Source of the DNA: Trichobilharzia regenti
Lineage: Eukaryota; Platyhelminthes; Trematoda; Strigeidida; Schistosomatidae
Direction of reading: 5' to 3'
Assembly (NCBI GenBank): GCA_944472135.2
Contig: OX235267.1
Span: 36,301,312-36,365,311 of the forward strand
DNA: 64,000 nt
Notes under the pieces: generated by a model
What the model was told of the DNA's origin: nothing
The model's database searches: none
The model's input: only the letters and a program-made list of their open reading frames with translations
Part shown: positions 53,272-63,718 of the stretch, one piece after another
Layout: each line of letters begins with the position of its first letter
Numbering within the stretch: position 1 is the stretch's first letter
Position numbers and translations under genes: made by a program

Positions 53272-53607
53272 TCAAGAAGTAACTGGCATGGAAACAATTA
53301 GGTTACCAGCATACTTAACCAAATTGACTTCATCAGAATAACTTGAATCATGTAAGAAGAGAGAAGAAAGGAAAAGAGAAAGGACAGCACCTTGAGAGAC
53401 ATCGGCTTCAGTAAACAAAGTATTGGGTGATTTTCCTTTATGTAAAGTGTAATGCTTCTTTCCAGAAAAATAAGAATGCAAACATTTATGAATCCAGTAT
53501 CCAGTCTGTAGGCTTCTTAAAAGAAGAAGGCTAGGTATAGAGTCAAAAGCAGTTGTGTAATCCAGTAAAGCATACAGAACATATTTAGCACCTTTTTCTA
53601 TAAACAA
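53272..53607 (-). pseudogene. CR1/jockey-like (SR1-type) RT fragment
   Basis: A 111-codon - strand frame with ALLDYTTAFDSIPSLLLLRSL (RT motif A, F.D...AFD), YFSGKKHYT, VSQGAVLSLFLSSLFLHD (normally GVPQGSVLSP) and VKYAGNLIV where relatives have KYADD. The catalytic YADD is changed to YAGN, so it is inactive. It belongs to another LINE clade than the RTE copies. Confidence 0.75.
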
Positions 53608-53919
53608 ACAACTTTTGAGCTTGTTTCTGAGAAAACAATTTTTGATACACTAGAAAATTACCAAAAACTTGTTAATACATAAGCCCTTCGGCTACATTAT
53701 TCTGAAGTATAAATCTTGGTGTAGATTACTGACACAACGGGTGAATGAATTAGATTCTCATGTCAAAGGGGACATGAAGTCCTACATGACTAAATTCATG
53801 TTGTCCTTGTGAATGACGAAAACTTGGGAATGCTCCTCAAACAGGGTCTCCAATAGTTCAACTAACACAGACCTAGAGAAATTTTACGTCAGTATGTGAC
53901 AGTTTTCTGTCACCCACTT

Positions 53920-54206
53920 TAGTGGGTGCACTGAACACCTGATGACTCTAACAACCCCAGCGAACACCAGTCACCATCAGGAGACAACATTGTGTCAACT
54001 GCGGGGGATATAGGTATAGATTTCAGAACAAACAAACACAGGATTGAGAGGGCGAGACATGCGTTCATCACCCTGAAATCAATGCGGCGATCTACAGCTA
54101 CTAGCATAAACACTGACGTCAAGTCATTGCTTCTATATACTCCACATACTTGACACTTCAGCAAAAACATTTCCAACAGACTTTTATCGACTACTATCTT
54201 TTCTCC
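53920..54206 (+). mobile_element. old RTE-like LINE fragment, host of nested insertion
   Basis: Frames give RTNKHRIERARHAFITLKSM (compare KARQAFITLKSVWRS) and INTDVKSLLLYTP. The sequence is cut at CTATCTTTTCTCC and resumes at 54709 with CTATCTTTTCTCCACACTGGAGATG. Confidence 0.65.
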
Positions 54207-54708
54207 GGATTTTCAACTCCAATGTGAAGTCAGTACTACTATACGGATCAGAGACTTGGCCAGCGTGTCATAAAGAGCATCTGAAACAAACTTCAGACCT
54301 TCATTAACAGTTGTCTTCGCTCAATACCACTCAAGATCAGATGGCCGGCCAGAAAAGATCAGCAACAGGGATCTCTGGCAATGAGCGAACCAACTCAGCA
54401 GGAACCGATTGTGAAACAAATAGGCAGGAAGAAATGGAGGCAGATTGGCTGGCCATACTCTGAGGAAACCATCAAGTGATGTCACTAGACAAGCCATTGC
54501 TCGAGTGGAACCCGAAAGGAAAGCGGCGAGTTGGTCGTCAGCGTGAGGGTGACTCGGAGGAGGTCATATGAAGAGGAGATGAAAGCATGTGGACAGACTT
54601 GGAGGGGGGTGAAAAAGTTGGCAGAAAACCGAAGGCAATGGAGACACGTGGCTGACGCCCTATGTTCCTCTAGGAATTAAAGGATATAATAATAATATTA
54701 ATAAAATG
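54207..54708 (+). mobile_element. RTE-like LINE, 5'-truncated insertion with 13-bp target duplication
   Basis: 502 bp from RTE mid C-terminus (GGATTTTCAACTCCAATGTGAAG) to the AAAGGATATAATAATAATATTAATAAAATG tail. It is flanked by CTATCTTTTCTCC at 54194-54206 and 54709-54721. The frame is broken in several places. Confidence 0.85.
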
Positions 54709-54721
54709 CTATCTTTTCTCC

Positions 54722-55340
54722 ACACTGGAGATGTAGTGTAATTATGTTACGTAATTATGAAAATAAAGTTGTGAACGAACTAAGTATCCTACCCTTAATA
54801 GGAAAACACGTCACAGTTTATGATGTAGTTTAAATATTTATGCGTCTGCTGACGACAATCAGACAAAAACGTCATAATTCCAAACGACGAAACTTCATTT
54901 TTATAAACAATTAAATGAAGCCTACTTCTATTTATCATAGCGGATGTCGTGACTAGAGATCACATCCAATATCCACATGTAAAATTATGTGCCACAGATC
55001 ACTTTGAAACTGCGACTTTCTATTGAAATATGAATTTTTATTCTCTTGCAGACAATCGACCTACAGTGTACTATCAAACAGATGTACTGAAAGAAGTTGA
55101 GATAGATTGGTAGTACACTATGGAGACATTGAGCGCCAGACTACAGGGTGAAACCTGAATGGGAATCGATGGGTTCTCCATTCAAGCATGACATGCAGGA
55201 GATCACATGGAGAGGTAATGAAACGTTGTGGGCGGTTGGAAATCATTGTGGTGAGATTTATCTTGGAGATGTATTTCTGGATCCCCGTATCCCACTCAGA
55301 ACTCGAGAAATTATTAATATGACAACAATCCACGTAATCC
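54722..55340 (+). other. mostly unassigned, weak RTE remnant
   Basis: A faint RTE-like pattern (GAAAGAAGTTGAGATAGATTGG, GAATGGGAATCGATGGG, ATGCAGGAGATCACATGGAG) lies at about 55040-55230. The rest shows nothing supportable. Confidence 0.4.
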
Positions 55341-55349
55341 TGATTGGAA

Positions 55350-55720
55350 TTATTACCGTTATTTCGCCCTTGGGTTTTTCAGTAGAATGTAGGGCTTCAG
55401 CAGCGTACTGTCGTCCCACTCTGTCATCTGTTCTTTTCATAGCCACATCCACGATCACCAACATCATTTCATTTTCTCGTCATTTCCCATTCGGGTTCCA
55501 TTCGAAAGTCTAGTATGTGAAGTCATTCATCACTGGTCGCCTCAGCAAATATCCAATCCATCTCAGTTTTTCTCCGCATAATTATTTAGCAAAATGTTCT
55601 TGACTGGTTGGTCGTCAGAGTTCCTTGTTACTTTCACTTTCTGATCTTCAGGATGGTACGAAGGCAACTGCTGATAAAAATTTACAGTAGCCTATTGAAA
55701 ATGTGACGGTGTAGCTAGGA
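55350..55720 (-). mobile_element. old RTE-like LINE 3' part
   Basis: TTTCGCCCTTGGGTTTTTCAGTAGAATGTAGGGCTTCAGCAG is the 3' end side on the - strand. TTCCATTCGAAAGTC and CCTCAGCAAATATCCAATCCATCTC follow the family order. Confidence 0.6.
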
Positions 55721-55979
55721 TAAATTTTTGCATAAAATGGGTGTTGCTTACAGATGTCTACATATTCCCTGTAATATCCTGAATTTTTCATACATCGTGA
55801 GTTTTTTTCATAATTTTGTTCAATCAGTCTACAGTTTATTTATAAAAAGATTAAATTTGCAACTTCCGGTTCATAGAAAAGCAAACTGATTGTTACATGA
55901 TATGTTGGAGTAACTAATAACTCTGTTTTGTAGTCTGATTTTGATGAGATTTTTAAAACTATACAAACTACGATTACGT

Positions 55980-57000
55980 ATTATTATTTATTATTGCCAC
56001 TCCCATGTGTTTCAAGTGGAACTTATGGCTTCAAAAGCAAATCTATACTTTTTCCTATTCCCTGAGGTCTTTTTCAGCTGGTCCAACGATTGACTGTAGC
56101 CTCTGATCTGCTCCTCACACGATTTGCTCCATGTCACCCTCAGACCCTAACCCAATTGTCTTTTCCTATTCTGGTCCCAATCCAGCGATAGCCTATGGCA
56201 CGATTTCAATCGATAGTCTCCTAAGCGTATGTCGATTCCATCTCGATTTTCTTCATCATGTTTGTTAAGCAGACAAACTGATTTAGGAGTGACGGAGGTC
56301 TGTCTTGCCTTTCTGATTCTGGCTGCCTCTGATATCTTCATCCATCCCATCGTGCCTCCTGGATAAGGGAATGAAGTGGCCTCCATCATCAGATCTGTAG
56401 CGTTGATGGTGATTGGTACTGGTTGTTGCTGCTGCTTTTGTTGATTGGTCATCTCCATCACCTCCGTCTTCTCTATGTGCACCTGCGGTCCTGTCTCCAC
56501 TGGCTGCTTCTTCAGCCAGTTTAATGGTTTTTGCCTGTAAGTCTTTGAGTTTGTGTGAAACTAAACATGTATCATCCACAAAGTCCAATTCCCCTAAAGT
56601 CTTCTTACTGGTGCAACGTATTCCTGTCTTTTCACTTCCATGCACAGTCATTCACATAATCCAGTCTACCACAGTTATGAATATCATAACTCCTGTTTTC
56701 ACTTCGCAGGCTTCAGTAAGTTTTTTCAATTGTTCATCACCTGACACCTGCCACTGTCTTGTAACTGCGGAATGAGATTGGTAAAGCTTTGGAGCACTGC
56801 TCAGCATAGTGTTAAATTAGTTACCAAATTATTTCTCGGTCAATGCTGTCTGATAAAGGCCTTTTCAAAGTCAATGAAATTGAGGTAGAGTGAGGTTTGA
56901 CTGCCATTCTATTTAATATCCGATGACGTTGCATAGAGTTGCAGTTCTTATCAGTAGACCACTGCGTATGTAAGGTTTACAAAATTAGAAATGTCTAGGA
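55980..57000 (-). pseudogene. RTE-like RT, degenerate but longer
   Basis: The - strand frames include NFIDFEKAFIRQ (RT motif A region) near 56880, then KTLGELDFVDDTCLVSHKLKD (motif C as FVDD), VHIEKTEVMEM and ITINATDLMMEATSFPYPG. The C-terminal basic part follows to the 3' end near 55990 (CATAAGTTCCACTTGAAACACATGGG). It spans more of the RT palm than the other copies but is full of shifts. Confidence 0.75.
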
Positions 57001-57059
57001 TAAAATAACTAAACTGCTAACAACACCAAAGTACGTCTTGTGCTCCACTCAGTCAGATG

Positions 57060-57376
57060 AAAAGGTATATAGTTTTAAAGGACTGATGCATTATTAATGA
57101 TATAAGTATAAAACTTGGGCACTCTGGTAAGATTTTATTTTGATAAATCAGTGTTGTTATACAATAATATTAACTGATGACCACGTTTCAAGCACAAACT
57201 ATTGCCGCTCATAATCATATCAACTTACTCACCCACACAACGTTTTACTTCATTTATATACATGAGTGGAACTGATTAGGCATTCGGATTATATTCAATA
57301 TAGGATAATGTACATTCAGAAATAATAATATGAGTGTTATCAATAAAATACAATCAGATGGGAAATAAGACGAGTG
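57060..57376 (+). repeat. dispersed repeat A, 5' part (split by Gypsy)
   Basis: Matches 22060-22395 in order, ending GGGAAATAAGACGAGTG at the Gypsy LTR. The partner is at 63719. A stretch (57211-57330) is also inverted at 63890-64000, so the repeat has inverted arms like the PLE cassettes. Confidence 0.8.
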
Positions 57377-57755
57377 TGTAGTGCACATTGTACCCTTGAA
57401 CTTTTGTTTAAACTCGCTCACCCAGGTTTGACACACTTTTATCTTTTGAGTTGTGACTCTTCTGTACGTTCATTGGTACGCTCCCTCGTTGTGCTCTCAT
57501 TCTGCACACTCTCCGAGCTTACCTCCAGCAACGTCTGCAGATAAGTTGTACGACTTCTTTATTTATTGAATTTCATATTTCGTTGAATAAAATATAATTC
57601 TCCCAGATACTCTTGTCATAGCAAGTCATTTTACTTCGATACAGTTTGTCAGTGTTTGCACGTTGAGTAGCGTACAGCTGAGGTCGTAAAGCGGTGAAGA
57701 AGTTTGTAAGGGTGTTTAGAGTAGAGGTCTACTCTAAGCCGTAATAGCTCTTACA
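57377..57755 (+). repeat. Gypsy 5' LTR
   Basis: 379 bp, TGTAGTGCAC...CTCTTACA. It differs from the 3' LTR at CATTGTACCC (G here, C there) and at TAAGCCG (G here, A there). Confidence 0.95.
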
Positions 57756-57757
57756 AG

Positions 57758-57772
57758 TGGTGAGCCCGTATA
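57758..57772 (+). promoter_or_regulatory. Gypsy primer-binding site
   Basis: TGGTGAGCCCGTATA begins 2 nt after the LTR. TGGTGA-CCCCG would match the 3' end of tRNA-Trp, used by this clade. The match here is partial. Confidence 0.6.
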
Positions 57773-57934
57773 TTCATCGTTTGCCTCCATTTTAGCTTGA
57801 CGTGTTTTTAGTTCTTTTTCATATTGACTACCTTTTTTTGTATATATTTTTCACATAGAGTTATAAATTTTTATTCGTTTTTTTTCACGTGTATTTTTCG
57901 TATTACCCCGTTAGTATATCCTTCTGTCCGCAAA

Positions 57935-58762
57935 ATGGCTGACAACAGTGCTTCGCAAATGGCTATAACCTTGCAACTCCCCACCTTTTGGACACATCGT
58001 CCTGTTGCATGGTTCAACCATGTAGAAGCTTTGTTCACTCTCAAACATATACACTCACAGGAAACGAAAGTAAACTGGGTAATTGTGAGTCTCCCTGAAA
58101 ATGTTATGGAAGAGGTTTCAGACGTCCTCATGGATCCGTCCCCTGACTTGTATGAACGGCTCAAGCAAGCGCTAATTAAGCGCGTTGCACTCACAGACCA
58201 ACAAAAAGTGCAGGAACTCTTTTGTGATGTTCACCTTGGCGACCGGAAGCCCACTCAGTTGTTACGACAGATGAGACAGTTGGTCGCCGACTTCAATGTA
58301 GATGATGCCTTCCTTAAACAACTGTGGTTGCAAAGATTACCACAGGCGATTCAGGGCATTTTAGCCCCAATCCACAAATCCCCCTTACCCGAGTTAGCCG
58401 AAGCGGCCGATAGGGTAGTAGAGACTACTGCATCCAACCTGAGCATTTCGGCCGCGGCCACTGATAGGCCCGCTCAGATCAAAGAATCTCCGACTGGAGA
58501 GTCATCCAGCTTCGATACGGTGGCCTATATAACCAAGCTGTACGAAGAGATATGTAGTATCAGACAAGAGATGAGAGCAAGAAGCCGCTCGGGTAGTCGC
58601 ACAGACTCAACTCGTAGTAGATCATCGTCACGTGCCAGCAGTCGGCGTCGTAGGTCTCGAAACTCCCAGCCTGGAGTGTGCTGGTATCATCGGCGTTATG
58701 GTGAAAAAGCCCAAAAGTGCACTCGCCCGTGCACCTTCGATGTCCAAAAGTGGGGAAACTAG
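57935..58762 (+). CDS. gag: Gypsy Gag with CHCC finger
   Basis: 275 residues from ATG at 57935 (AAAATGG context; an in-frame upstream ATG at 57824 would add a hydrophobic, leader-derived 37 residues and is less likely). The N-terminal 150 residues are Gag capsid-like ([32 protein letters not shown]). A Ser/Arg-rich stretch (residues about 225-250) comes before the finger [20 protein letters not shown]2-H-X9-C-X3-C. The TAG at 58760 directly follows a GGGAAAC heptamer. Confidence 0.9.
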   Translation: MADNSASQMAITLQLPTFWTHRPVAWFNHVEALFTLKHIHSQETKVNWVIVSLPENVMEEVSDVLMDPSPDLYERLKQALIKRVALTDQQKVQELFCDVHLGDRKPTQLLRQMRQLVADFNVDDAFLKQLWLQRLPQAIQGILAPIHKSPLPELAEAADRVVETTASNLSISAAATDRPAQIKESPTGESSSFDTVAYITKLYEEICSIRQEMRARSRSGSRTDSTRSRSSSRASSRRRRSRNSQPGVCWYHRRYGEKAQKCTRPCTFDVQKWGN

Positions 58763-58797
58763 CAGGCCAGCACGTGTTGGCGACTAACGTTGCTGGC
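58753..58797 (+). promoter_or_regulatory. -1 ribosomal frameshift signal at gag-pol junction
   Basis: G GGA AAC (58753-58759) matches X XXY YYZ in the gag frame and abuts the gag TAG. Six nt downstream a stem GCCAGCA (58766-58772) pairs exactly with TGCTGGC (58791-58797) around an 18-nt loop. Slipping back one base enters the pol frame before the protease. Confidence 0.8.
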
Positions 58798-59913
58798 GAA
58801 CCACTCCCATGTCGCCTCTTCTATGTCACAGAACGTAACACGGGGATACGCTTCCTCATTGATACCGGAGCAGAGGTCAGTGTCATCCCACCCACAATAG
58901 AGGAGCGCAGGCGGCCAATGTCTTTACAACTACGTGCCGCAAATGGTTCGCCGATAGCTACGTTTGGCAGGCGCTTTCTTGACCTGAATATCGGCTTGCG
59001 CCGAGCATTCCGCTGGGTCTTTCTGGTAGCGGACGTGACCACAGGTATCATCGGTATGGATCTGCTACAGCATTACCAACTACTCGTAGATACAGGTAAG
59101 CACAGGTTGATAGATTCAGCCACCAACCTCTCGATTAACGGTATCGCCACCAAGTGCCCAGCCCTCAGCCCTGTATATGCCACACCCACTAGTACTGGTC
59201 CTTATTCGCATATACTGCAATCTTTTTCGGATTTGTTCAAACCTAGCAGCGGCCTGCCATGTGCGACTTCCAACGTCACACACCATATTGTCACTACTGG
59301 TCCGCCAGTTTTCGCAAAACCGAGACGACTATCCCCAGAAAAACTAAAGGTTGTTAAAGCGGAGTTCGAGCATATGCTAGAAATGGGGATTATTAGGCCA
59401 TCCAGCAGCCCGTGGTCCTCACCGTTGCACCTGGTACCTAAGAATAACGGTTTAGATTGGCGTCCTTGTGGTGATTACCGCAGACTAAACGCACAAACTG
59501 TTCCCGATCGCTACCCTGTCCCTCACATACACGATTTAACCGCCTCACTCAAGGGAGCCCGAGTATTCAGCAAACTGGACCTGACACGGGCTTATTACCA
59601 GATCCCCGTCGACCCCGTGGATATACCCAAGACGGCCGTGATTACGCCGTTTGGCCTGTTCGAATTTCTTCGAATGCCTTTCGGCTTACGGAACGCTGCC
59701 CAAACCTTCCAGCGTTTTATCCATGACGTTTTGCGCGGGCTTGATTTCGCCTTTGCCTATCTGGACGATATTTTGGTAGCTAGTCCAGATGAAGCCACTC
59801 ATCAACTTCATTTGCAGACAGTTTTCCGAAGACTTGTGACACACTCCCTCACACTCAACTTGCCGAAGTGTCAGATTGGAGTCACTTCCTTGAATTTTTG
59901 GGACATAGGATAG
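58763..59913 (+). pseudogene. pol: Gypsy Pol part 1: protease and RT, ends at frameshift
   Basis: Entered by -1 frameshifting, not by its own ATG. The protease has [13 protein letters not shown] (catalytic DTG). The RT has [52 protein letters not shown] and [11 protein letters not shown] (YLDD). The frame ends early at TAG 59911-59913 after a one-base loss in the run of T near 59894-59899. The next ORF continues the same protein in another frame. Confidence 0.9.
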
Positions 59914-61661
59914 ACAAAGATGGAATTTATCCGTTACCTGACCGGGTAGAAGCTATTCAAAACTTCCCTCTACCCACTTCTCCCAAGGCACTACGCACTT
60001 TTCTCGGGATGGTTAGTTACTACCGTCGCTTTATCCCACAGTGCGCCCACATCTTGACCCCCTTGACTGATATGCTTAAAGGGAAATGCAAGTCTTTGGT
60101 GTTCACTAAGGAAGCCTCGACAGCTTTCGCAGCTATCAAGAAAGCTATTGCTGATGCCACAATGTTGGTCCATCTAGATGTCCAACTCCCAATCAGCATT
60201 TCCGTAGATGCCTCTAACACTGCGATCGGAGCCGTCCTACAACAGCGTATGTCCAATGCATGGCTACCGATTGCTTTCTTTTCACGTAAACTTACCGCAT
60301 GCGAATCTCGATACAGCACCTTCGGTAGGGAACTTCTCGCTGTCTATGCTGCTGTCAAGCACTTTCGTCACTTCGTGGAAGGCCGGCAATTTACGGTATT
60401 TACCGACCATAAGCCATTGACGTACGCCCTCCACACTACTTCAGACCGGTATTCACCGCGAGAATCACGCCATTTAGACTATATTTCCCAGTTCACTTCC
60501 GATATCCAGCACGTTTCTGGAGCGGATAACGCGGTAGCAGACGCTTTGTCTCGCGTATGTGCTACGTCGGTACCACCAACCATCGATCTTCATAAAATGG
60601 CCGAACTCCAACTGAAGGATTTGAACTTAGAACACCTGTCAAATAAAACCTCACTGAAGATAGAACGCGTCCCCTTGCTAAACAGTGAAACAACTATACT
60701 TTGCGATATGTCAACGGGTACTCCTCGACCGATTGTTCCCACGTCTTTACGCCGCACCGTGTTTGAGTCCCTCCACAACCTCTCCCATCCTGGCATACGA
60801 GCAACGGACAAGTTGATATCAGCGAGATTTGCGTGGCCCGGTATGAACCGTGATGTGCGTCAATGGACACGTGCTTGTGTGCAATGCCAACGTGCTAAAG
60901 TCACCAAGCATAACATCACGCCGTTGGGGACGTTTGCGACCCCAGACGCTCGGTTCCATCATATCCACCTGGATATAGTAGGGCCCCTGCCCCCGTCAAA
61001 CGGCTGCTCGTATTTACTCACATGTGTGGATCGTTTCACACGTTGGCCGGAAGCCATTCCGATACAAGATGTAACGGCTCAAACCATCTGTCGTGCCTTC
61101 ATGGAAGGCTGGGTTGCCCATTTTGGATGTCCCGCAACTGTCACTACCGACCGCGGACAACAATTCGAATCCACAAGCTTCAAGAAATTGTTAGAGATGC
61201 TGGGATGCAAACGCATTCGCACAACCGCGTATCATCCTGCGGCAAATGGGCTAGTAGAACGTTTCCACCGTCAACTGAAAGCCGCGTTGATGGCAGTAGA
61301 CAACAGTAAGTGGACAGATTCGCTACCACTGGTCCTGCTTAGCATCCGGGCTACGCTTAAAGGGGATCTGCAGTGCTCGCCAGCTGAATTGGTGTACGGT
61401 ACCACCCTGCGTTTACCAGGCGAGCTAATCGCTCCTGAAGCTTTCGAGCCAAATTTCCCCGATACCACCTGTTACGCTCAGCAACTTAAAAGTTTTATGC
61501 AGCGAATCCGACCGGTTTCCACACGCACTCAGAACCGAAAGGTTCAGGTTGATCGGCGACTTGATGACTGTACACACGTTTTCGTGCGTCACGACGCCAT
61601 ACTTCAGCCATTACAACCACCGTATGACGGGCCTCTTAAGGTCCTTAGTCGTAAAGATTAA
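59885..61661 (+). pseudogene. pol: Gypsy Pol part 2: RT connection, RNase H and integrase
   Basis: Continues Pol from [15 protein letters not shown]. RNase H has ISVDASNTAIGAVLQQ, FGRELLAVYAAVKHF and FTDHKPL (D-E-D). The integrase zinc finger is H-X-H...C-X2-C (HNLSHPG, CVQCQRAK). The core has HLDIVGPLP, TVTTDRGQQF and NGLVERFHR (D-D-E). A TAA at 61659-61661 stops the frame. Confidence 0.9.
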
Positions 61662-61916
61662 TTTTTCGTTATTGACCGATGCGGCCGCCCAGACACTGTC
61701 AGCATAGACAGACTTAAAGCGGCATACACTGAAGAACCTTCACCCTCCCCATCGGCTCAATCAAATAGCCCAACTGAACCTGGTCCTTGGCCAGACTCAA
61801 CTACCTCACCTCCAGTGGCGTATGATGATTCTTCTACCGTCACCAGTAAGACCCCTGTCACACGTGCTGGTCGACGTGTTCACTGGCCCAAGAGGTTCAC
61901 AGAATTCTTTCACTGA
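61662..61916 (+). pseudogene. pol: Gypsy Pol tail beyond premature stop
   Basis: The same frame stays open for 84 codons after the TAA. It starts FFVIDRCGRPDTVSIDRLKAA, the usual integrase-end GPY-like block, then a Pro/Ser-rich tail to TGA at 61914-61916. Position 61659 is therefore most likely a nonsense change, not the natural end. Confidence 0.8.
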
Positions 61917-63339
61917 ACTAAACCATAGGTAATGCTACTAGTGGTTTCTTATTCCTTGTCACAATTTTTTATTCAATTTTGCTATATTTACTCTATTTGG
62001 TTCCGCTTCAGGGAGTAGTCGATTTTCCCCCACACTAATCCTTTTAATCCTTTTCTCTCGTTACAGAGGATCAGCAGCAGTTTTTAATCCTAATTTTTCA
62101 TCTATTTCATCGCAATCTACTCGCTAGACCGGTTGGCCTCTAATGTCATCTTGTAACCCACACCAAATGAAGAATTACGAACATTATATTACTTTTCCCT
62201 GCACAATTTCTTCAAAAAAATCGATTATTAAAAAAATTAATTAATAAAACAAAGTTTTAAAAAGAAAAAAAGTAAAATAATAATAAATAAACAAATAGAA
62301 AAAATTAGAAAGATAAAAAATAGTCTAAAAATTATTAAAAAATAGAAACTTCCACTGTATAGTTAAATGGACCGATATACATATTTTTGCGCATAAATGC
62401 TTCACTTCTACGCTGTACATAGTAATCCGCTCAATTTATTTGCACAGGCTGCACTATATTCCTTCGGGTTTATGCCCTCCTGCAATTCATTTATTTTGGG
62501 AACCGTACTTGTAAACAGTATGCATCATCTTAGTTATGCACTTCGCAACATAAACAGAACAATTTTTGTAATGGTAACTACTCATAGCTATTGGTTATGT
62601 ACAAACTTCTCTGTAATTTTATAAGTTTTCACAGGTTAGAAACTTTTTTTGTTTTATCTCATTCTGACGTACTACTTCCAAGTTACACCAGTTTTCCTCG
62701 CATTGATTCCGCGCAAGCTTTTGTAGTACCTTTACGCCGATTTTGCAATCTAAATAATCTCCCATTCTCTTGTGTTGTTTGTACCCTGCTCCTTATCATA
62801 CGCTGGTATAATTATTGCCCTTAACATGGCTGCTAGATTCTGTTGAAGCGGAGGAAGGGAGCATTGGTCTAAAATGAAAATTAGACATATTGAGTCACCT
62901 TCCTGCTACGACAGCCTCGGCGGCGGAAGTATACCATCAGACCTCCACATAAGTAAGCTCGTAATAGTACGGAGTTAAAAAAAATGAATCCATCGATAAA
63001 TATCAATACAATAAAAAAATACCAAAAAATTAATAAAAACATAAAAGATAAAAAAGATGAATAAGAAAAAAACCAACCAGTAGAAGCTTACAACCACACA
63101 AGGCACCAGCGTCATTTCTCCTTATATTCCGTCTTACTTCACTAATCATGTACATACTACTTCCAACTTACCTTAATTTTTTTCTTTTCTTTTGCTTCCT
63201 TTCCTTTCGGAAATTTTTTTTTACTATTCCTATCTTCAAACCTTCGCGTTCACTCATCGCTATTGTACAAAGCCGTCCTATTTTTGTATATCGAAGCTTG
63301 CTGGTTTCCCACCAACCTTCTAGGGGAGGGGGGATAACC
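61917..63339 (+). other. Gypsy 3' internal region
   Basis: Noncoding, with an A-rich block 62200-62350 and T-rich blocks. Open frames at 62397-62824 and 63148-63507 lack domains and were not called. A third-ORF remnant cannot be excluded. Confidence 0.5.
63322..63339 (+). promoter_or_regulatory. Gypsy polypurine tract
   Basis: AGGGGAGGGGGGATAACC immediately precedes the 3' LTR, as expected for plus-strand priming. Confidence 0.8.
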
Positions 63340-63718
63340 TGTAGTGCACATTCTACCCTTGAACTTTTGTTTAAACTCGCTCACCCAGGTTTGACACACT
63401 TTTATCTTTTGAGTTGTGACTCTTCTGTACGTTCATTGGTACGCTCCCTCGTTGTGCTCTCATTCTGCACACTCTCCGAGCTTACCTCCAGCAACGTCTG
63501 CAGATAAGTTGTACGACTTCTTTATTTATTGAATTTCATATTTCGTTGAATAAAATATAATTCTCCCAGATACTCTTGTCATAGCAAGTCATTTTACTTC
63601 GATACAGTTTGTCAGTGTTTGCACGTTGAGTAGCGTACAGCTGAGGTCGTAAAGCGGTGAAGAAGTTTGTAAGGGTGTTTAGAGTAGAGGTCTACTCTAA
63701 ACCGTAATAGCTCTTACA
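63340..63718 (+). repeat. Gypsy 3' LTR
   Basis: 379 bp, identical to the 5' LTR apart from two substitutions. Confidence 0.95.

Larger units (their letters stand above)
57377..63718 (+). mobile_element. Ty3/Gypsy LTR retrotransposon, CsRn1/Boudicca-like
   Basis: 6342 bp with two 379-bp LTRs (two substitutions between them). In order: LTR, primer-binding-like TGGTGAGCCCG, gag with CHCC finger, pol (PR, RT, RNase H, IN) in the -1 frame, long 3' region, purine tract, LTR. The target duplication is AGTG/AGTA (4 bp, last base differs). The CHCC Gag motif and tRNA-Trp-like primer site are hallmarks of the CsRn1/Boudicca group (family knowledge). Two lesions in pol make this copy defective. A separate env or third ORF was not recognised. 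Confidence 0.9.

Noticed and set aside
62397..63507. Possible env-like third ORF in the Gypsy element
   Set aside because: The frames are short and low-complexity, with no signal peptide-domain-anchor arrangement.
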